64,000 nt of DNA. Source: JAQGMV01 sp963828715. Lineage in GTDB: Bacteria > Pseudomonadota > Gammaproteobacteria > Burkholderiales > SG8-41. Positions 45,434 through 54,437 of this stretch are shown here, one piece after another; the stretch's first letter is position 1; each line of letters begins with the position of its first letter. The translations under genes were made by a program, and so were the position numbers. The stretch lies in assembly GCA_963828715.1 (NCBI GenBank), contig CAWHFX010000002.1, positions 620,001-684,000 on the forward strand. The letters run 5' to 3'. The notes beneath the pieces were generated by a model that ran no database searches, had not been told where the DNA came from, and saw only the letters and a program-made list of their open reading frames with translations.

Positions 45434-46243
45434 TCAATAGTGTTTGTAGCGCGGCCGGCGCGGGATCGAGACACGATAGAAGAAGGTGTCTCTGACATCC
45501 ACGCCCGCGTTGCGCAGATACTCTTTCGCTTTTTTCGTGCTGTGCTCGGTGAAGTGAAAGATGTTGCCCGCCGACACCGCGTCCGCGCCCCCTTCGGTGA
45601 CGCCCGCAACCATATGCGACCAATGACCGACGCCGCCGAATGCAATCACCGGCACGCTTACGGCCGCCGAGACGCTCTTCATGAGCGGGAGATCGTATCC
45701 TTTACGCATGCCGTCGTGATCGATCGAGGTCAGCAGGATCTCTCCGGCGCCTGCATCCACGGCGCGCTTTGCCCATTCGACCGCGGTGACGCCGGTCGAC
45801 TCTTGTCCACGATCGATCCATACGATCGGCGCGCCATCGGCATCGCGCTTCACATCGATCGAAACGACGACGCATTGCGAGCCGAACACCTTCGCCGCTT
45901 CCGTAACGAAGGCGGGATTGCGGAACGCATGCGTGTTCACCGTGATCTTGTCGGCGCCGTGCTCGAGCAGCGTTTCGATCTCGGGGATCGACGTGATCCA
46001 GCCGCCCACGGCGAGCGGCACGAAACAGCGTTCGGAAAGCTCGTCTACGATATCCAGGAACTCTTCGCGGCCGGTGTGCTCGCGCGAGACGTCGAGGATC
46101 AGGATCTCGTCGACCGCCCACCCGTTGAAGAAATCGACGGCGGTAATGACGTTGCCGATGACGTTCGTGTGCCTGAACTGCACACTCTGGACGATGCGGC
46201 CGTCACGTACGAGCAGCGACGGGATCAGGCGTTTTTTCAGCAT
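45434..46243 (-). CDS. HisF-like cyclase subunit paralogue, ammonia channel partner
   Basis: 269 aa from ATG at 46243, giving MLKKRLIPSLLVRDGRIVQS, the typical start of glycan-locus HisF paralogues. (beta/alpha)8-barrel features: the Asp of ILDVSREHT, VPLAVGGWITS, ITVNTHAFRNP, and VSIDVKRD. The catalytic Asp and Gly-rich phosphate sites seen in housekeeping HisF are partly kept. It overlaps the HisH-like gene by 41 bases. It probably does not serve histidine synthesis but delivers ammonia to the amidotransferase. Confidence 0.9.
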   Translation of the reverse strand: MLKKRLIPSLLVRDGRIVQSVQFRHTNVIGNVITAVDFFNGWAVDEILILDVSREHTGREEFLDIVDELSERCFVPLAVGGWITSIPEIETLLEHGADKITVNTHAFRNPAFVTEAAKVFGSQCVVVSIDVKRDADGAPIVWIDRGQESTGVTAVEWAKRAVDAGAGEILLTSIDHDGMRKGYDLPLMKSVSAAVSVPVIAFGGVGHWSHMVAGVTEGGADAVSAGNIFHFTEHSTKKAKEYLRNAGVDVRDTFFYRVSIPRRPRYKHY

Positions 46244-46871
46244 GCGCGCGGGCGTAATCGGCAAAATTCTTGAGGATCGCGAGACCGGCGCCCTGACTTT
46301 TCTCCGGGTGGAACTGCACGCCGAAAATATGTCCGCGCTGAACGGCGGCTACAACGGGCATGCCATGCTCGGTCGTCGCGACGACACACGGGGCGGATGT
46401 AGTGGCAGGCGAGAAATGGTAGCCGTGCAGGAAATAGACGGCGGTGCCCGGGGTCACGTCGCGAACGAGCGGCGACGCCGCGTCCACGATCTCGAGCTCG
46501 TTCCAGCCCATGTGCGGCACCTTGAGGCTCGCGTCGCCGGGTGTGAGGCGCTCGACGTCGCCCGCAATCCAGTCGAAGCCGGCATGCTCGCCGTGCTCGA
46601 AGCTGCGGGTTGCGAGGAACTGCATGCCGAGACAGACGCCGAGGTAAGGCGTCCGCCGCTCGACGACCTGCTCGCGCAAGGCATCCACGAGTCCGCGCCG
46701 CTCGAGTGCGCGCATGCCGTCCCCGAACGCGCCGACGCCGGGCAGGATGATCGCGGTCGCGCGCGAGACCACCGCCGGATCGCCCGACACTTCGTGCGCG
46801 ATTCCGAGCGCCTTGAGCGCGTTCGACATGGATTTGAGATTGCCCATGTCGTAATCGATGACGACGAACAT
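46203..46871 (-). CDS. HisH-like glutamine amidotransferase subunit
   Basis: 222 aa. Class I glutaminase with the nucleophile Cys in YLGVCLGMQFL, the His in IFGVQFHPEKS and the following Glu. The start MFVVIDYDMGNLKSMSNAL is normal. It pairs with the overlapping HisF-like gene and feeds ammonia to the WbpG/PseA-like enzyme next door. Confidence 0.92.
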   Translation of the reverse strand: MFVVIDYDMGNLKSMSNALKALGIAHEVSGDPAVVSRATAIILPGVGAFGDGMRALERRGLVDALREQVVERRTPYLGVCLGMQFLATRSFEHGEHAGFDWIAGDVERLTPGDASLKVPHMGWNELEIVDAASPLVRDVTPGTAVYFLHGYHFSPATTSAPCVVATTEHGMPVVAAVQRGHIFGVQFHPEKSQGAGLAILKNFADYARAHAEKTPDPVAART

Positions 46872-46891
46872 TGGCCGCGTCCAGGGCCGCC

Positions 46892-47152
46892 CTATGCGGC
46901 CGCGTGCTCCACGAGATACGCGGCCAGATTGTCCACCTTGAGGAGTCCGCGTGCGTCGATTTCCTCGTCGGCTATTTTGCATCCGAACCGTTCTTCGACC
47001 AGCAGCACGAACTTGATGACGTCGAGCGAATCGAGGCCGAGGTCCTGCGTGAGATGCTTGTCACGGATGCTCGAAGCCGACGCGGACTTCAGCTTGTCGT
47101 CCACTTCGTGCAGGAGCTGCGCGATTTTTTCGTACGTTGCGGCGGAATCCAC
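46892..47152 (-). CDS. Acyl carrier protein (glycan-locus type)
   Basis: 86 aa from a GTG at 47152; an ATG at 47200 is also in frame but overlaps the KAS III gene more. The phosphopantetheine Ser lies in DLGLDSLDVIKFVLLVEERF, the DSL motif of ACPs. It is close to a KAS III, a hotdog-like protein and a GNAT gene. Campylobacter flagellar glycosylation islands also contain acpP and fabH paralogues, so a role in building an acyl substituent of a nonulosonic acid is a reasonable inference. Confidence 0.85.
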   Translation of the reverse strand: MDSAATYEKIAQLLHEVDDKLKSASASSIRDKHLTQDLGLDSLDVIKFVLLVEERFGCKIADEEIDARGLLKVDNLAAYLVEHAAA

Positions 47153-47163
47153 GGAGACATGTC

Positions 47164-48117
47164 TCAGGTTGCACAGAGTTCGAGAACGTTCGTCGCCCAC
47201 GACAGCCCGACGCCGAACCCGGAAATCAGTATCCGGCGAGGGCGCTCATCCAGCAGCGGCTCGAGCGCAATCGGGATCGTGGAGCCGACGGTATTGCCGC
47301 CGTCGGCCACGTCGATCACGACTTTGCCCGGGGGCAGCTTCATGCGGTCGCGCAGCGACTCCAGCATGAAGCGATTCGCCTGGTGGAACACGAAGCGGTC
47401 GATGTCATCCAGTTTGAGCCCGTTCAACGCGAGACACTGCTCGACGTGTCGCGGGACCCTGGACATCGCGAACGAATAAATCGCGCGTCCGTCCATGAAC
47501 AGCTTGCTGTGCTCGGACGGCGCGCGCGAGCCGCCGGATTTTACTATAAGCGCTCCGGCGCCGCCGCCGTCGGTCCCGAAGACGGCTTTACCGGGGCGAT
47601 ACAGCGGCTGCTCGGTGAGGAGTGTCGCCGCCGCCGCGTCGCTGAAGAGCGGCGCGGTCGCGCGGTCGGTCTCGTCCATCACCTTGCTGTAGCAATCGGC
47701 CGTGATGAGCAGGGCCCGCGTGTGGCCGTCTTGCCCCAGGAACGGCGCGACGGCGGACAGCCCGTATACGTAGCCCGAGCAGCCGAGGCTCATGTCGAAG
47801 CTCGCGACCGAAGCCGGGAGGCCGAGCCTCTTCTGGACCAGCGCCGCCGTGTGCGGAAGCTGGTAATCGGGCGTTTGCGACACCACCACGAGCGCACCGA
47901 TTTCCTGCGCCGGTACACCCGTCTTCTCCAGCAGCGCACAGGCCGCTTCCGTAGCGAGGTCGGAGGTGGCCTGATCGTCCGCCGCGACATAACGCGTCGC
48001 GATGCCGAGTTTTTCGCGCACGAAGGACGCGTCGAAGCCGCGCTGCACGCCGTCGGCCACGTTGTCGATGCGCCTGCGCCCGTAGGCGTGCGCGATGGCC
48101 GAGATTCCAATTGTCAC
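47164..48117 (-). CDS. 3-oxoacyl-ACP synthase III family protein (FabH-like)
   Basis: 317 aa. The GTG at 48117 overlaps the stop of the upstream gene by 4 bases. Condensing-enzyme residues: Cys in SFDMSLGCSGYVYGLS, His in FVFHQANRFMLESL, Asn in DGGNTVGSTIP. It would condense an acyl-CoA with malonyl- or another acyl-ACP. It sits beside its own ACP and is unlikely to be the housekeeping FabH. Longer readings that fuse it with upstream genes are frame coincidences. Confidence 0.9.
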   Translation of the reverse strand: MTIGISAIAHAYGRRRIDNVADGVQRGFDASFVREKLGIATRYVAADDQATSDLATEAACALLEKTGVPAQEIGALVVVSQTPDYQLPHTAALVQKRLGLPASVASFDMSLGCSGYVYGLSAVAPFLGQDGHTRALLITADCYSKVMDETDRATAPLFSDAAAATLLTEQPLYRPGKAVFGTDGGGAGALIVKSGGSRAPSEHSKLFMDGRAIYSFAMSRVPRHVEQCLALNGLKLDDIDRFVFHQANRFMLESLRDRMKLPPGKVVIDVADGGNTVGSTIPIALEPLLDERPRRILISGFGVGLSWATNVLELCAT

Positions 48118-48768
48118 GCGTGCTCCTTCACGGCCGGCGCGATCTCGAAGCAGACCATGAGCGAGGTTGGGGCGCCAGCGAGCGCCGTATACGTTAGTCG
48201 GTTGATCGTGAGAACGCCGTTGCCCGTCTTGCGCGTGATGAGATTCTTCGCTTCCAGCGTGCCGCTGAATGCCGTGTCCGCCGGCGGGACCGCCCAATTC
48301 TCCAGGTATCCAAAGCGTACGACCGCAGGTTCGCTTCCGCCCACGGTGAGCTCGTGGAAGCGCTTGTTTGCCTCGATCGTCGCGCGCACCAGATCCTTGC
48401 GGTTCGCCGGTGCGATCCGGCACATTCCGCCGAACGCCTTCGCGCGCGACATCCGAAACCGCATAGCTTACGTGTTCACGCCGACGTACTGGGGCGCCGT
48501 CCTCCGCAAAGAATCCATGACAGAGCGCACCGTCCACCGTCGCGACGAATGTGGCATTCGCGGCATCGAGCTCACGGTCGGCGCGCGCTTCGTGTCCCAG
48601 CACGAGTCGCCCGTTCGATGTCGCGGTCCGCTGCAGCTTGAGACGTTTGACCATGACAGCCGCGCCCGGAAGTCGCTCTGCCGCGTCCAGGAACGCATCG
48701 AGTATCGACGTTCCGTGAATGTAATCGCGCGTGCCGAGAAATGGAAAATCGGTGCGGACTTCGATCAT
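48114..48768 (-). pseudogene. Hotdog-like protein of the acyl module, frameshifted
   Basis: About 217 aa if repaired. It starts at 48768 (MIEVRTDFPFLGTRDYIHGT) in a 4-base overlap with the GNAT stop and ends at 48114. The frame changes near 48424-48436: the first part ends around VSDVAREGVRR and continues in another frame as MCRIAPANRKDLVRATIEAN. One extra base explains it. DYIHGTSILDAFLDA and the second half recall double hotdog folds, but this is weak. It could act as a dehydratase or thioesterase on ACP-bound acyl chains. The break may be a sequencing error. Confidence 0.6.
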
Positions 48769-49500
48769 GCGAGCCGCAGGCGCGAGTAATGATCGTCTAT
48801 GGTTGTCGCAAGCACTTTCTGCAACTTCTGTTCGAGGCTTTCCCCGGGCAGGTCCCGGATGAGCGCCATGATCCGGTCCTGCCCCGGCCAGAGACGTCCG
48901 CCGCGCACGCACTTCAACGCGAGATAGTCTTCGAGCAGGCAGCCGGAAACCATCAGATCGTGAGGTCCGATGGCCTTTGCGGAAGGCTTTGCGCATGATG
49001 CCTTCCATTTTGTAGCCGAACAGGATCTGCCAGCGCTGCCAGTCCTTGAGCGCCGTCGACTGGTACGAATTGATGCGCTCGAGGCCGACCGTGTCGAATG
49101 CGTGCTCGGTCATGAGGCATTTCGCTTCCATGCCGTAGAAGCTGCTCTTGAATGTCTCCGAGCGCTTCGCGACGATCATCGCGAAATCGGCCTGCCGCGT
49201 CACATGAGAAATCCTGGACAGAGAACAGATGCCGACCACACGATCTTCGTTCTTCGGCTTGATCATGAGCGCGATGCGGGACTGTGTGCTGCGCAATTCG
49301 GCGAGGAACGCCTCCTGCTGCACGGCAGAGGTCGGGTACATGCCCTGTTCCATGTTGCGCGTGAGCGTCTGGTCGTTGAGCCACGTGTGCCACCGATCGA
49401 CATGGATCGCGCGCTCGTTGGGCAGCACGAGGTCGACGAGCTCGCCCGCGAGAAACATGTCGTAATGCGGAGCGCTCGAAGGTGCGGTTGCTTCGGTCAT
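48765..49500 (-). pseudogene. GNAT N-acetyltransferase of the acyl module, frameshifted
   Basis: About 244 aa if repaired. It starts at 49500 (MTEATAPSSAPHYDMFLAGE) and shows GNAT features: DRVVGICSLSRISH, ADFAMIVAKRSETF and LERINSYQSTALKDW. The frame changes between about 48959 and 48972; the true continuation in the next frame reads HDLMVSGCLLEDYLALKCV and ends at 48765. A single extra base accounts for it. The stop overlaps the start of the next gene by 4 bases, as does its own start with pseI, which supports the repaired structure. Confidence 0.7.
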
Positions 49501-50588
49501 CCGTTCGTCTCCCGACGTGCGTTGTCGTCGACCAGATCCCAGGTCATGGGTGTGCCCCGCTCAACCTTGCGCGTCACGCGCTTCCCGAGCAGCGCGTCCA
49601 TGTGCTTCGGCGCGAGCCCGAGACCGGGCCGTATCGCGCGCAGGTTACGTTGCGTCAGCGTGTCTCCGGGCTCGAGGTCCTCGACCACGTACAGAGAGCG
49701 CCGGAACTGGAGCGATGTGCGCTCCGCTTCCGTGGGGCCATAACGCACATCACCGAGCGCGAGCCACGCCCGCTCGCTCTCCGCCACGAGCGTTTTCAGC
49801 TCGTCGGGTTCCAGCGAGAACGCGGAATCCACGCCGCCGTCGGCCCGGCTCAGCGTGAAATGCTTTTCGATCACGCTTGCGCCGAGTGCGACCGCGGCAA
49901 CGGCCACACCGATGCCGCCGGTGTGGTCCGAAAGGCCTGCCTCGCACGAGAACGCTTCGCGCAGTGCCTCGATCGTCCGCAGGTTCGTGTTTTCCGGAGA
50001 AGCCGGATACGTACTCGTGCATTTGAGCAGCACGAGGTCGCGGCAGCCGGCCCTGCGCGCTTCGCTCACGCTTTCCTCGAGCTCCGCCCGCGTCGCCATG
50101 CCGGTCGAGATGATCATCGGTTTCCCGGTCGCCGCGACTCTGCGGATCAGCGGAATGTCGGTGTTTTCGAAGGAGGCGATCTTGTAGCACGGCACGTCGA
50201 GCTGCTCCAGAAAATCGACCGCGCTCGCGTCGAACGGCGCGCTGAAGCCGATCAACCCGCGGGCGCGGCAGCGCTCGAAAATCGGCGCGTGCCATTCCCA
50301 CGGTGTGTGCGCCTCGTCGTAGAGATCGTGAAGGCTGCGTCCGCGCCACAGGCTGCCGGCGTCGTCGATACGGAACTCACCACGATCGACATCGATCGTC
50401 ATCGTGTCCGCGGTGTAGGTCTGGATCTTCACCGCATGTGCGCCGGCATCGGCGGCTGCATCCACGATGGCCAGGGCGCGGTCGAGCGAACGGTTGTGGT
50501 TGCCCGACATCTCCGCCACGACGAACGGTCTTGCGTCGCGGGCGATGCGCCTGCCGCCGATGGTGACCGCGGTATCGCGCTTATCCAT
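49497..50588 (-). CDS. pseI: Pseudaminic acid synthase (NeuB family)
   Basis: 363 aa. Start at 50588, 2 bases after the PseG-PseH stop. N-terminal TIM barrel with AEMSGNHNRSLDRALAIVD, AHAVKIQTYTADTMTI, LLKCTSTYPASPENTN and GLSDHTGGIGVAVAAVALGA; C-terminal SAF (antifreeze-like) domain with RRSLYVVEDLEPGDTLTQRN. PseI condenses phosphoenolpyruvate with 6-deoxy-altdiNAc to give pseudaminic acid. The QTYTADTMT stretch is typical of PseI rather than sialate synthases. Confidence 0.92.
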   Translation of the reverse strand: MDKRDTAVTIGGRRIARDARPFVVAEMSGNHNRSLDRALAIVDAAADAGAHAVKIQTYTADTMTIDVDRGEFRIDDAGSLWRGRSLHDLYDEAHTPWEWHAPIFERCRARGLIGFSAPFDASAVDFLEQLDVPCYKIASFENTDIPLIRRVAATGKPMIISTGMATRAELEESVSEARRAGCRDLVLLKCTSTYPASPENTNLRTIEALREAFSCEAGLSDHTGGIGVAVAAVALGASVIEKHFTLSRADGGVDSAFSLEPDELKTLVAESERAWLALGDVRYGPTEAERTSLQFRRSLYVVEDLEPGDTLTQRNLRAIRPGLGLAPKHMDALLGKRVTRKVERGTPMTWDLVDDNARRETNG

Positions 50589-50590
50589 CT

Positions 50591-52126
50591 CTATAGCTCG
50601 AGCGTCCAGATCTCGCGCACCCGTCTGTAACCGGCATTGCTGAACGCACGCAGCGACGCCACGTTCTCGCGGTGAATCTCGGCGTGCACGCGAGACGCAT
50701 TCGGGCGGTGCTCCCGCAGCCACTGCGTGCCGGCGCGAAGGAGCGCAGTGCCGAGGCCGCGCCCAGCTTCTTCGGGCACCATGTATACGGAGGCGGTCGC
50801 TTCATCTCCCGCCATATCATAGCGCAGCACTCCGACCGGCCGGCCCGCAGCCTCACCGACGAGCAGCACGACGTCGGGCTCGCGCAGCACGCGTTCAAAC
50901 CAGCGCCGGTGCTCGGTGAGCGCGATGGCTTGCGTGCTGTTCGAGTAGCGGCGCGTGCTCTCCGCGTTGCGCCAGGCGTATATTGCCTCGCAGTCGGACG
51001 TTTGCGCCGTCCGCAGGGAAATCGGTGCAGGCAGCATGCACGCGGCCGCACGCCGCGCGCCGAGACCATCGGTAAGCGCGGCGGCTCGCGCCGCAAGCGC
51101 CGAGAGAAGCGATGGGGTACCCGCCAGGGCGCGCAGATGAGCGCTCAGTGTCTCGGCACGCCAGTCTGTCGCGGCGCCGAGATAGATGCACGCCCGATCC
51201 GCTGCAAGATCGACCGCGACGACGTGCTGGTTTTCCGCGACGCTCACGACGATCGCCGGCACGCCGACGGCCGCACGTTCCCAGTTCATCACGCCGCTCG
51301 CACCGATCGCAAGGTCCGCCTGTACCATGAGACCGGCCATGCGTGTCACGTCGAAATGTACCTGCCAGCCAGCCTGCCGGCAGCGCTGCTCGATCTCGGT
51401 CCGGTCTGGATGGTCGCCCGAGACGACAACGTCCGCCGATAGGCCATCGAGCCCGGCCTGTTCGAGCGCCCGCAGCGCGCGCAGTGTCTGCCGCATGCCG
51501 TCGAAACCGCCGAAACACACGAATACACGCCGCAAGCGCCCGTCGCGCTCCGCGCTCCTTCCGCGCGCCTGCGCGAACTCCTCGCGCAGCAGCGCGAACC
51601 GCGGCCCGAGCAGGCGCTCGGCGTGCGCCGGCATACGCGCGTGGTATCGCGTTTGCGCGTCGAGAAAAAAGTTCTGGTCCAGCAGCGCATCGCACACGTG
51701 ATCGCGGTCGGCCAGATCGTCGATGACGAGAATGCGCCCGACGTGCGGCTGAACGATGCGTTCCCAGCGCGCATCCAGCGCGTAGTGATCGACGATCAGC
51801 CAGTCGGGACGGTCGCCTGCACGCAGCACCGCGGCTGTCTGGGCCGCGTCCAGTTGCTGCGGCACCGGCAGCCACGCGGCGTGTGCGAGCGGCGGGCTCC
51901 CGTCCGGCTCGAAATCGGCGGCGGGCGTGGGAACGGTTTCGAGGGCGTGCACGGGTACGCGCAGGGGCGTGACGAGAAGCTCGCGAACCCGCTCCGGAAG
52001 TCCGCGCGAGGCAAGCTCGATGCGCGCGCCGCGTTCCTTCAGTGCATGCGCAAGCGCCATGCAGCGCGCAAGGTGTCCGCCGCCCATGGCGGCGGACGCA
52101 TCACAGCGAATCACCACACGCGTCAT
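50591..52126 (-). CDS. PseG-PseH fusion: UDP-sugar hydrolase and N-acetyltransferase
   Basis: 511 aa, two enzymes joined. PseG part (about 1-350): MTRVVIRCDASAAMGGGHLA, WLIVDHYALDARWERIV, VIDDLADRDHVCDALLDQN and GASGVMNWERAAVGVPAIVV; it removes UDP from the altrose precursor. PseH part (about 360-511): LRTAQTSDCEAIYAWRNAES, VYMVPEEAGRGLGTALLRAG and RENVASLRAFSNAGYRRV, a GNAT that acetylates the 4-amino group. Separate genes in Campylobacter and Helicobacter. The ATG directly follows the stop of the upstream aminotransferase. Confidence 0.92.
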   Translation of the reverse strand: MTRVVIRCDASAAMGGGHLARCMALAHALKERGARIELASRGLPERVRELLVTPLRVPVHALETVPTPAADFEPDGSPPLAHAAWLPVPQQLDAAQTAAVLRAGDRPDWLIVDHYALDARWERIVQPHVGRILVIDDLADRDHVCDALLDQNFFLDAQTRYHARMPAHAERLLGPRFALLREEFAQARGRSAERDGRLRRVFVCFGGFDGMRQTLRALRALEQAGLDGLSADVVVSGDHPDRTEIEQRCRQAGWQVHFDVTRMAGLMVQADLAIGASGVMNWERAAVGVPAIVVSVAENQHVVAVDLAADRACIYLGAATDWRAETLSAHLRALAGTPSLLSALAARAAALTDGLGARRAAACMLPAPISLRTAQTSDCEAIYAWRNAESTRRYSNSTQAIALTEHRRWFERVLREPDVVLLVGEAAGRPVGVLRYDMAGDEATASVYMVPEEAGRGLGTALLRAGTQWLREHRPNASRVHAEIHRENVASLRAFSNAGYRRVREIWTLEL

Positions 52127-53421
52127 TCAGCGGACCCGGAAGACCGGCTGTATCGGCGGTCCGAGAAGCCGTTTTCCGATGTCGCCGGCGTCGAGCGCTT
52201 CACGCACCGCGGTACACGCTTCCCGCTGGGCGCGGTCGAGCTGAGCAAGGTCGCTTTCGCCGTGCGCATAGCACATGTTGTACGAGCCTGCCGTCAGGAT
52301 GCCGCGTCCGATCAGTTCCTGGAGAAAGAGCGACTTCACCTGCGCTGCCGTCGCTCCGGCGGCATCCCTGAACTGCATCAGGCTCCAGCTCGGTTTGCCG
52401 CAGATCGCGATCGCCGCGGAAAGCCCATTCCGCTCCACATTGGCGCGCGTCAATGCGATCACGCGCTCTCCCATCGCGTTCAGCTTCTCGTGCACCGGTT
52501 CGCGCTGCATCTTGCGTACGGTCGCGAGCGAGGCGGCAAGGCTCACCGTTTCACCCCCGAACGTGCTCGAAAAGAAAATCTCTTCCATCTCGGCCATGTA
52601 ACGCGCGCGCCCCACCACGGCGGAAATGGGAAAGCCGTTGCCCATGCTCTTGCCGAACGTTGCAAGGTCGGGAACGACGTCGAACAGCGTCTGGGCGCCG
52701 CCGATGTGGTAGCGGAAACCGGTGATGATCTCGTCGAGGATGAAAAGGGCGCCGTACTCGTGCGCGAGATCGCGAACAGCCTGCAGGTAGCCCTCCCGCG
52801 GCTCTTCCGCGTTCATCGCCTCCATCATCACCGCGGCGAACTCGCCCTTGCGGCTTTCGAGCGTGTTGCGCAGCGCGTCGAGATCGTTGTATGGAAATTT
52901 GTGCGTCAGATCGCCGACGACCGCCGGTACCCCTTTGTTGCGCGTGGTGGCGCCGATGTACCAGTCCTGCCAGCCGTGATAGCCGCATACGGCGACGCGA
53001 TCGCGACCGGTGTAGGCGCGTGCGATGCGGATCGCCCCGACTCGTCGCGTCGCTGCCGTTCTTGCCGAAGCGAACCATTTCCGCGCACGGAATGAGCTCG
53101 CATAGCAACTCGGCCAGCTCGATTTCGAGCTCGGTCGCGAGACTGAACGTGACGCCACGCTTGAGCTGAGCGGTGACGGCTTCGGTGACGTCGGGGTCAT
53201 CGTAGCCGAGGATCACCGGCAGGAGGCCGTTCACGAAGTCGACGTATTCGTTGCCGTCCACGTCCCATACATGGCTGCCGCGTCCGTGGCTCAGAAAGAG
53301 CGGCGCGGCGTTCGCCGGATACACGATGCGGCTCTTGCTGAAGGTCTGCGCTGCCGAGCGGAATGACGCGCTCCGCGCGTTCCAGCAGCGCTCGGCTTTT
53401 CTGGTATCGATCGGGCTTCAC
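52127..53421 (-). pseudogene. Class III aminotransferase (glutamate-1-semialdehyde aminomutase-like), two frameshifts
   Basis: About 430 aa if repaired. The GTG at 53421 overlaps the oxidoreductase stop by 4 bases: KPDRYQKSRALLERAERVIP. The frame shifts near 53348-53352 (expected GSQTFSKS, extra base present) and near 53035-53044 (expected NGSDATSGAIRIARAYTGRD). The rest is intact: VAVCGYHGWQDWYIG, ALFILDEIITGFRYH with the PLP Asp-Glu, and the Schiff-base Lys in DLATFGKSMGNGFPIS. Both shifts are single extra bases, so a real enzyme with sequencing errors is as likely as a dead gene. It is expected to aminate an oxidised sugar. Confidence 0.75.
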
Positions 53422-54437
53422 GCGTTTGCGCTCACGTAGGTTGGCCGCTTTGCCGTCCCGCCCGCGCGCGCAGATTCGAGTGCGGCGAGCGCGACGCTGA
53501 GAACGTCGGCTGCGTCGGCGGCGGATAGCAGTGGGGTCGTGCCCGGTTCCTCGATTTCGCGCAGGAACGCACGCATGAGGTCCTGATAGGGCTTCGCCGT
53601 ATCGACCTTCGTCACCTCGTCAATTGTCTTCCACGTCCCGCCGTCCAGCGGAAAAAAACGTACGGAGCAATGCTCCGGGTCCTTGCCGTCGCTGTGCCAC
53701 GCGAGCACCCCATGCGTGCCGATGATCTCGCAGCCGCGGCTCTTGCGCGGCCTCAGATAGTCGAGCTCGGCGGACGCCCGCGTGCCTGCGGCATGTTCGA
53801 TCGAGAGCAGCGCGTGGTCCTCGACATCGATATCGAGGGCCGAGAGCTTCTCCGCGCGGCAGGTCACGTTCGCGACTTTACCGAAGAGCCAGGTGAGATA
53901 GTCGATCTCGTGCACGGCGTCGAGCACGACGCCGCCACCTTCGGCACGGCGTGCGGCGTAAAGCGCGCGGTAATCGCGTCCGGGTCGCATCGACGGAAGG
54001 AAATTGCCCACGTGTGCGCGCGCGAAAAGGGGCGTGCCGACGCGGGGGAGCGATCGTTTCAACGCCGCGGGGCCGGGATGGAAACGCATGTTGCAGACGA
54101 CGTAGGCCCGACGACCACGCGCATTCGCAGCATCGAGAAACTCGCGCACGCCGTCGAGATCGTGCGACAGCGGCTTTTCGACGAGAACATCCGCGCCGGC
54201 CTCGATGGCGCGCTTTGCGAGCGCCACATGCGAGCGATGAGGGGTCGCGACGACGACGGCCCGCGGTCCCCACGCCAGCGCCTCCTCGAGGGTCGCGAAG
54301 GCGATCGCTCCGGCAGCAGCTGCGCAGGTCCGTGCGTTCTCGGCAATGCTGTCCGTGACAGCAACCGTGGCGAGCGAAGAAGCATTCTGCGCATGCCGCG
54401 TGCCGATAGAGCCGCAGCCCACGACCAGCACCTTCAT
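53418..54437 (-). CDS. Gfo/Idh/MocA family sugar oxidoreductase
   Basis: 339 aa from ATG at 54437, which overlaps the CMP-synthetase stop by 4 bases. NAD-binding MKVLVVGCGSIGTRHAQNAS; catalytic EKPLSHDLDGVREFLDA with the conserved Glu-Lys-Pro; GVVLDAVHEIDYLTWLFG. It probably oxidises a hydroxyl of a sugar or nonulosonate, which the neighbouring class III aminotransferase could then aminate. Confidence 0.88.
   Translation of the reverse strand: MKVLVVGCGSIGTRHAQNASSLATVAVTDSIAENARTCAAAAGAIAFATLEEALAWGPRAVVVATPHRSHVALAKRAIEAGADVLVEKPLSHDLDGVREFLDAANARGRRAYVVCNMRFHPGPAALKRSLPRVGTPLFARAHVGNFLPSMRPGRDYRALYAARRAEGGGVVLDAVHEIDYLTWLFGKVANVTCRAEKLSALDIDVEDHALLSIEHAAGTRASAELDYLRPRKSRGCEIIGTHGVLAWHSDGKDPEHCSVRFFPLDGGTWKTIDEVTKVDTAKPYQDLMRAFLREIEEPGTTPLLSAADAADVLSVALAALESARAGGTAKRPTYVSANA

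Noticed and set aside
45434..46871. HisH and HisF as housekeeping histidine biosynthesis genes
   Set aside because: No other his genes are near and both flank a WbpG/PseA-type amidotransferase, which is the usual setting of the glycan paralogues.
47164..49500. A single 778-residue open frame that seems to fuse GNAT, hotdog-like and KAS III proteins
   Set aside because: The middle parts are out of frame relative to the conserved proteins. It arises because two +1 frameshifts and overlapping genes happen to leave one frame open; it is not a true fusion.
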